Of a stretch of 64,000 nucleotides of DNA, positions 59,964-64,000 are shown one piece after another. The notes under the pieces were generated by a model that saw only the letters and a program-made list of their open reading frames with translations, had not been told where the DNA came from and made no database searches. This DNA is from DASZHJ01 sp035581425 (lineage in GTDB: Bacteria; Pseudomonadota; Alphaproteobacteria; ATCC43930; CGMCC-115725), in contig DATJVP010000114.1 of the NCBI GenBank assembly GCA_035581425.1, forward strand, positions 1 through 64,000, read 5' to 3'. A program made the translations under genes and the position numbers. How positions within the stretch are numbered: the first letter of the stretch is position 1; each line of letters begins with the position of its first letter.

Positions 59964-60943
59964 ACCGCTCCTGGATCATCGCCGGAGTGGGCCTGGCGGC
60001 GCTGGCGCTGGTGCCCTTCGTGGCGTCGCCCTATGTGCTGCACATCGCCGTCCAAATACTGATCTTCGGGATGATCTACACCGCCTGGAGCTTCATGGGC
60101 CGCTTCGGCCTCACGTCGATCGGGCACGGCGCTTTCCTCGGCATCGGCGCCTATACCACGGCTTTGCTTTGGAACCTCTATGGCGTGACGCCTTGGATCG
60201 GCATCCCCGCGGGGATGGCGCTCTCGGTGCTGCTTGCGCTCGTCATCGGATATCCCTGCTTCCACCTCAAGATCGTCGGCCACTACTTCGCGCTGGTGAC
60301 GCTGGCGCTAGGACAGGTGATCGCGCTTCTCGTCATTGCGGCACGCGACGTCACCGGCGGCTCGCTCGGCATGACGCCGACGCAAGTAGGGGAATCCATC
60401 TTCGCGTTTCAATTCCCGAACCGCACCCATTTCTACTTCATCGCGCTCGCTCTTTGGCTTTTGGTGCTGGGGGTCTGGTATTGGGTGGCCTATGGCATGC
60501 GCCGCGCCGCGCTCGATGCGATCGGCGAGGACGAGACCGCCGCTGCCGCCGCGGGGATCGACGTCATGCGCGAGAAGCTCAGGATCACCGTGATCTCCGC
60601 CGCGATCACGTCGCTCGGCGGCTCCGTGCTGACGCAATATCTCATGTACCTCAATCCCGAGACGGTCGCGGGTGTCGGCATCTCCCTGCAGATCGTCTTC
60701 GCGGCGATCGCCGGCGGCATGTACAGCGCGCTCGGACCCACGGTCGGCGCGCTGTTGACGCTGACGCTGACGGAGAGCCTCCGCATCCTCTTCGGCACCC
60801 ATTTCATCGGCGCCGCCAACACGATCTACGGGATTCTCCTGATCCTCTTCATCGTGTTTCTACCGAGGGGGATCATGGGGCTGATCGAGCAATTTTCTCT
60901 CTTCCGCGGAACCCGGGAGAAGGAGTCAAGGCTTCCACTTTGA
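59960..60943 (+). CDS. ABC transporter permease, LivM-type
   Basis: Second permease, 327 residues, LivM class, with about ten helices. FMGRFGLTSIGHGAFLGIGA is the family's S(I/L)GHG(A)F motif and VTGGSLGMTP follows. The coupling loop is GEDETAAAAAGIDVMREKLR. The start is fixed by the 4-bp overlap with livH. The 3' end overlaps the convergent enolase-superfamily gene by 18 bp. Confidence 0.93.
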   Translation: MNRSWIIAGVGLAALALVPFVASPYVLHIAVQILIFGMIYTAWSFMGRFGLTSIGHGAFLGIGAYTTALLWNLYGVTPWIGIPAGMALSVLLALVIGYPCFHLKIVGHYFALVTLALGQVIALLVIAARDVTGGSLGMTPTQVGESIFAFQFPNRTHFYFIALALWLLVLGVWYWVAYGMRRAALDAIGEDETAAAAAGIDVMREKLRITVISAAITSLGGSVLTQYLMYLNPETVAGVGISLQIVFAAIAGGMYSALGPTVGALLTLTLTESLRILFGTHFIGAANTIYGILLILFIVFLPRGIMGLIEQFSLFRGTREKESRLPL

Positions 60944-62365
60944 TTTCGGCATCGCTTCCATCGCCTTGAAATCCGGCAGCGCGCCCGCGGCGAAGCCGAC
61001 GCAATCGAGCGAGGAAAGATCAAGGCTGCCGTCTTCGATGTGGAGGCGCACGCGGCCGTGGCTCTCGTGATAGAGGCCGGGATGTGCCGCCATGAATTGC
61101 CGCGCCTCCGCGACCGGTCGGCCCGCGAAGCCGTCGATATAGTGATGCCCGTTGCGCTCGATATGCGTGATCCCCAGGAGCGCCGCCAGCGCCAAGTCCT
61201 GCTGCACGCTGATGCCCGCCAGCGTCGTCAGGTCCTCGCCGGTCATGTGATAGCGGGGGCGGTTCTCGAGGGCGTTCAGCAGGCGGCAGCGCGTGAGGTT
61301 CAAGATCGACTTGTAGAGCCCCTTGCAGGCCTTGCTGGAAACGCCCTCGTAGCCGAGTGCGACGGCGCGAGGGAAAGCGTCGAGCGTGCCGTCGGATTCG
61401 TCGATGATGACGGGAATCTCGCTGCCGAGCTCGGAAATGTCGCGCGCGAGCGCTTCCGCACGCGCGATCGGCTGCTCGATGAAGTAGATCCCCGCGCAGA
61501 GTCGCTCGAGCGCCGGCCTTGCTTGCAGTGCTTGCCAGAACGCCAGCACCTCCGCGGGATCGTGGAACTGCTCGTTGCCGTCGAGGGTCGCCGTGTACTC
61601 GGCCCCGCCGCGGTCGAGGACGCGTGCGATCCCGGTCAGGCGGTCGATGTCGGCGTCGAGCTTGCCGCTCACCTTGAGCTTGAAATAGCGGGGATGGTAG
61701 GCGGTGATCGCCTGCTCCAGCGTCTGCGGCAGGCCGTCCTCCACTTTCTCGCCGTTTTTCACCTCCGCGGCGGTGATGGGATCGATCAGGCCCACGGTGT
61801 GGCGGAGGTCGATGGCGTCGTCGGCAACGAGACTTCCGCAGAGCCGGTCGAAATCCACGTGCTCGAGATCGGGGACGATCGGGTGGGACGCGAGGCCAAC
61901 GCGATTCCGCTGCATCGCCTCATAGACGGAAATCCCCTCGATCCGGCAGAGCGCATCCAGGACCGCGCGGTCGAGTAGGGCGGGGCCGAACCCCGCGACC
62001 AGCGGATTGAGCTTCTCGGCCGCACCCGCATCGAGCTGCGCCGCGTAGCTATCCGCGAAGTGACCGAAAGCCGTGCGGAGGGGCGCCCCGAGATAGAGGC
62101 CCTCCGCGATCTCGAGCGCGCGGCGGAGCTGGTCCTGGTTCTCGGCATCGCTCCGGCTCGGGTCCTTGTCGAACCATTTGGCCGCGAGAGACTCCGCAGC
62201 CACGCCCCAACCCTCGCGCCCGTCCTCGAGCGCGATCCGCGCGCGCAGCACCGCCTGCCGCCCTTCGGTCACGGTGATCACGCCGAAGCGGAAGGGAAGG
62301 CGCAACTTGAATGGCCACTCGAAGCGCTCGACCTCGCGAATGCGGAGCCGCGGTGCCTCCGTCAT
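60926..62365 (-). CDS. Enolase-superfamily enzyme (mandelate racemase/muconate-lactonising type)
   Basis: Protein of 479 residues of the enolase superfamily, longer than most mandelate-racemase-like members (about 380). Barrel features are YFKLKVSGKLD (the KxK catalytic lysines), TLDGNEQFHD (first metal aspartate), FIEQPIARAE (second ligand) and VIIDESDGTLDA (third ligand). The start at 62365 overlaps the stop of the isomerase-like gene upstream (ATGA). Superfamily members dehydrate or racemise sugar acids and related carboxylates. The two sugar-isomerase-like genes coupled to it point to polyol or sugar-acid catabolism. Confidence 0.83.
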   Translation of the reverse strand: MTEAPRLRIREVERFEWPFKLRLPFRFGVITVTEGRQAVLRARIALEDGREGWGVAAESLAAKWFDKDPSRSDAENQDQLRRALEIAEGLYLGAPLRTAFGHFADSYAAQLDAGAAEKLNPLVAGFGPALLDRAVLDALCRIEGISVYEAMQRNRVGLASHPIVPDLEHVDFDRLCGSLVADDAIDLRHTVGLIDPITAAEVKNGEKVEDGLPQTLEQAITAYHPRYFKLKVSGKLDADIDRLTGIARVLDRGGAEYTATLDGNEQFHDPAEVLAFWQALQARPALERLCAGIYFIEQPIARAEALARDISELGSEIPVIIDESDGTLDAFPRAVALGYEGVSSKACKGLYKSILNLTRCRLLNALENRPRYHMTGEDLTTLAGISVQQDLALAALLGITHIERNGHHYIDGFAGRPVAEARQFMAAHPGLYHESHGRVRLHIEDGSLDLSSLDCVGFAAGALPDFKAMEAMPKSKWKP

Positions 62366-63192
62366 GCCTGCGCCTCCATTATGCCGCGGAGATATCCCGC
62401 CGCGCGTGCCGCAGCCGCCGGTCCATCCGGCACATAGTCGAAGGGCTCGACGGCCACCCAGCCGGAATAGTTGTGTCGGCGGAGCGCCGCGAGAATCGGC
62501 GCAAAGCGATCCTCGCCCTGACCGGGGCCGCGGCGATTGCGGTCGTTCACCTGGACATGCGCGACAAGCCCGGTCGGCAGCCAGCGGTCGATCAGCGCCG
62601 CAACGGACTCGCGCTCGCCGCGGCCTGCGGAGCTGCAATCGATCATCGTGCGGATCGCGGGGCTCGCGAGATCGCGGACGATCTGCGCGGCTTCCGCGAG
62701 CGTCGTGATGAAGTTGGTCTGGTCGCGCGAAAGGGGCTCGATGCAGTAGACGATCCCGAGGTGCTCTGCCTGCTCCGCGATCGAGCGGAAGGCATCGAGG
62801 CCGCGCTCGCGAGCCGCCACGGCCTCCGCCCCCTCCGGCAAGCGCCGCTGTACCGGCGAGCCATGCACCATGATCCCCGCGCCGAGCTCGCCCGCGAGGT
62901 CCACGAGGCCGCGCATCACGTCGAGCGTGCGTGCTCGCACCGCGCCGTCGGCGCTGGTAATGGAGAGCCCGCCCGGCTTCACCAGGAGCCAATGCAGGCT
63001 CGCGATCGCAATTCCCGCGTCGGCGGCGGCGCGGCGGATGCGCCGGCGCTCGATCGCGGGCAATAGATGCGGCTCCTCGGAGAGCGTCATCGGCGCCACT
63101 TCGAGCCCTTCATAGCCGAGCGCCGCGGCGAATTCGCATTGCCGCGCGAAATCGAGTTGCTGGATCACCTCGTTGCAGAGCGCGAGCCGCAT
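62362..63192 (-). CDS. Sugar phosphate isomerase/epimerase-type TIM-barrel protein
   Basis: Xylose-isomerase-like TIM barrel of 276 residues. It opens MRLALCNEVIQQLDFARQCE and keeps the metal ligands of the fold: E in IVYCIEPLSRDQTNF, D in MIDCSSAG, H in VAHVQVNDRNRRG and E in GWVAVEPFDYVPDG. This matches 3-epimerase or hydroxypyruvate-isomerase-like enzymes. It lies between the partial paralogue upstream and the enolase-superfamily gene, which it overlaps by 4 bp. The substrate is unknown. Confidence 0.85.
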   Translation of the reverse strand: MRLALCNEVIQQLDFARQCEFAAALGYEGLEVAPMTLSEEPHLLPAIERRRIRRAAADAGIAIASLHWLLVKPGGLSITSADGAVRARTLDVMRGLVDLAGELGAGIMVHGSPVQRRLPEGAEAVAARERGLDAFRSIAEQAEHLGIVYCIEPLSRDQTNFITTLAEAAQIVRDLASPAIRTMIDCSSAGRGERESVAALIDRWLPTGLVAHVQVNDRNRRGPGQGEDRFAPILAALRRHNYSGWVAVEPFDYVPDGPAAAARAAGYLRGIMEAQA

Positions 63193-63193
63193 C

Positions 63194-64000
63194 TCAGCAC
63201 ACCCTCCGGAAGCGCTCGACGCAGGTGTCGAGCACCTCGTCCATCGGCCGCTTCCACCAGTTGCGCTCGGAGAAGATCTCGGCCTCGCAAAGTCCGGTGA
63301 AACCCGCAGCCTCGACCCAGCCGCGGATTTGCCGGATGTCGATGATGCCGTCCCCCATCATGCCGCGATCGAGCAACAGGTCGGTCGTCGGCACCAGCCA
63401 ATCGGAAATGTGAAAGGCGACGATGCGATCCTTCCCCGCGCGCACGATCTCGCGCTCGAGATTCGGGTCCCACCAGAGGTGATAAGTATCGACGGCGATG
63501 CCCACTCCCTCGCCGAGTACATCGCAAAGGTCGTTCGCCTGCGCCATGGTGTTGATGCAGGAGCGATCGGGCGCATACATCGGGTGCAGCGGCTCGATCG
63601 CGAGCGGGACCCCAGCGCTCTGCGCGTGAGGCAGCAGCTCCGCGAGGCCATCACGGGCGAGGGCGCGAGCACTCGCGATGTCGCGCGATCCCGGCTCGAG
63701 CCCGCCGCCGAGCATGACGAGGCAGCGCGCCCCCAAGGCAGCCGCCTCGTCGACGGCGCGGCGGTTGTCGTCGAGCGATTTTGCGAGCCCCGCACGGCCC
63801 TCGGCGGTGAAGAGGCCGGCGCGGCAAAGACCGGTGACGACAAGCCCGCTGTCACGGATAAGTCGAGCCGTCTCCTTGAGGCCGAGCGCCGCGACCTGGT
63901 CGCGCCAGGGCGCGATTCCACCGATACCGCGCGCGCACAATGCAGCGATGATCTCCGCGAGGTTGCCTTGCTTGCGGACCGTCGCGCCGTTGATCGAGAG
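63194..64000 (-). CDS. Second sugar phosphate isomerase/epimerase-type protein (5' end outside window)
   Basis: TIM-barrel protein of the same superfamily as its downstream neighbour, open to the right edge (269 codons visible, no start). Visible text begins LSINGATVRKQGNLAEIIAA, a typical first strand and helix. Metal-ligand segments are PLAIEPLHPMYAPDRS, GIAVDTYHLWWDPN, VAFHISDWLVP and GLCEAEIFSERNW. It ends 1 bp before the start of the neighbouring gene. Two such enzymes plus an enolase-superfamily protein form a probable carbohydrate-derivative catabolic operon. Confidence 0.85.
   Translation of the reverse strand, partial: LSINGATVRKQGNLAEIIAALCARGIGGIAPWRDQVAALGLKETARLIRDSGLVVTGLCRAGLFTAEGRAGLAKSLDDNRRAVDEAAALGARCLVMLGGGLEPGSRDIASARALARDGLAELLPHAQSAGVPLAIEPLHPMYAPDRSCINTMAQANDLCDVLGEGVGIAVDTYHLWWDPNLEREIVRAGKDRIVAFHISDWLVPTTDLLLDRGMMGDGIIDIRQIRGWVEAAGFTGLCEAEIFSERNWWKRPMDEVLDTCVERFRRVC

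Overview
The window is GC-rich, gene-dense DNA, most likely from an alphaproteobacterium (Hyphomicrobiales/Rhizobiales-like). The evidence is the urea transporter UrtAB, a complete kdp operon with kdpDE, a separate ModE-type regulator and Mop, a Mo-box resembling the Rhodobacter type, and many ATGA-coupled operons of aerobic catabolic genes. This assignment is an inference, because the window has no rRNA or other phylogenetic marker. I found no tRNA, rRNA, CRISPR array, prophage or intact insertion sequence.

Layout. 1-3.0 kb: urtB (cut by the left edge) and urtA, leftward. 3.3-10.2 kb: a patatin-like protein, a LigA/LigB-type extradiol dioxygenase pair, a HAD dehalogenase whose only reasonable start is ATT, two alpha/beta hydrolases and a secreted protein. 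10.2-18.1 kb: an Ntn-type asparaginase facing a six-gene catabolic run (SDR, Zn-dehydrogenase, D-threonine-aldolase-like enzyme, acyl-CoA synthetase, ThDP enzyme, cytochrome c). 18.2-26.3 kb: the leftward kdp operon, in order a 27-residue membrane peptide, kdpF, A, B, C, D, E.

26.5-31.3 kb is the most interesting part. A rightward cluster holds four very small membrane proteins, two paralogous small domain proteins, a membrane-anchored unknown, a SecF with no adjacent SecD, and a ZIP-like membrane protein with a cyclic-nucleotide-binding domain inserted in it. I find the same promoter module four times here (TTTAyG, 16 bp, then a CTCGAAT-like box, with an extra TTTATG 11 bp upstream in two copies). 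One copy faces the kdp operon and one lies before each of three small-gene units. The 11-bp TTTATG repeat matches the geometry of the E. coli KdpE operator, so the cluster is probably a previously unrecognised extension of the potassium-limitation regulon.

31.3-45.2 kb: leftward hydroxylase-like flavoprotein, VOC protein, MFS transporter, SDR and a rearranged CaiB-type protein. Then come rightward DoxX, carboxymuconolactone-decarboxylase-like, MmgE/PrpD, 2OG-Fe oxygenase and PaaK-like genes, followed by leftward GST and an IorAB-type molybdenum hydroxylase. 45.4-49.1 kb: a leaderless short ORF with a terminator, then a molybdenum locus (trmO-mop divergent from a MolA-like protein and modA around a Mo-box, plus a ModE lacking its molybdate domain). 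This metal supply fits the neighbouring molybdenum hydroxylase. 49.1-56.2 kb: GT39 glycosyltransferase, aldo-keto reductase, nitroreductase, MFS transporter and a subtilisin-type autotransporter. 56.2-64 kb: a complete branched-chain-amino-acid-type ABC transporter (K-G-F-H-M) behind a promoter with a perfect palindrome, converging on an enolase-superfamily enzyme and two TIM-barrel sugar isomerase-like genes, the last cut by the right edge.
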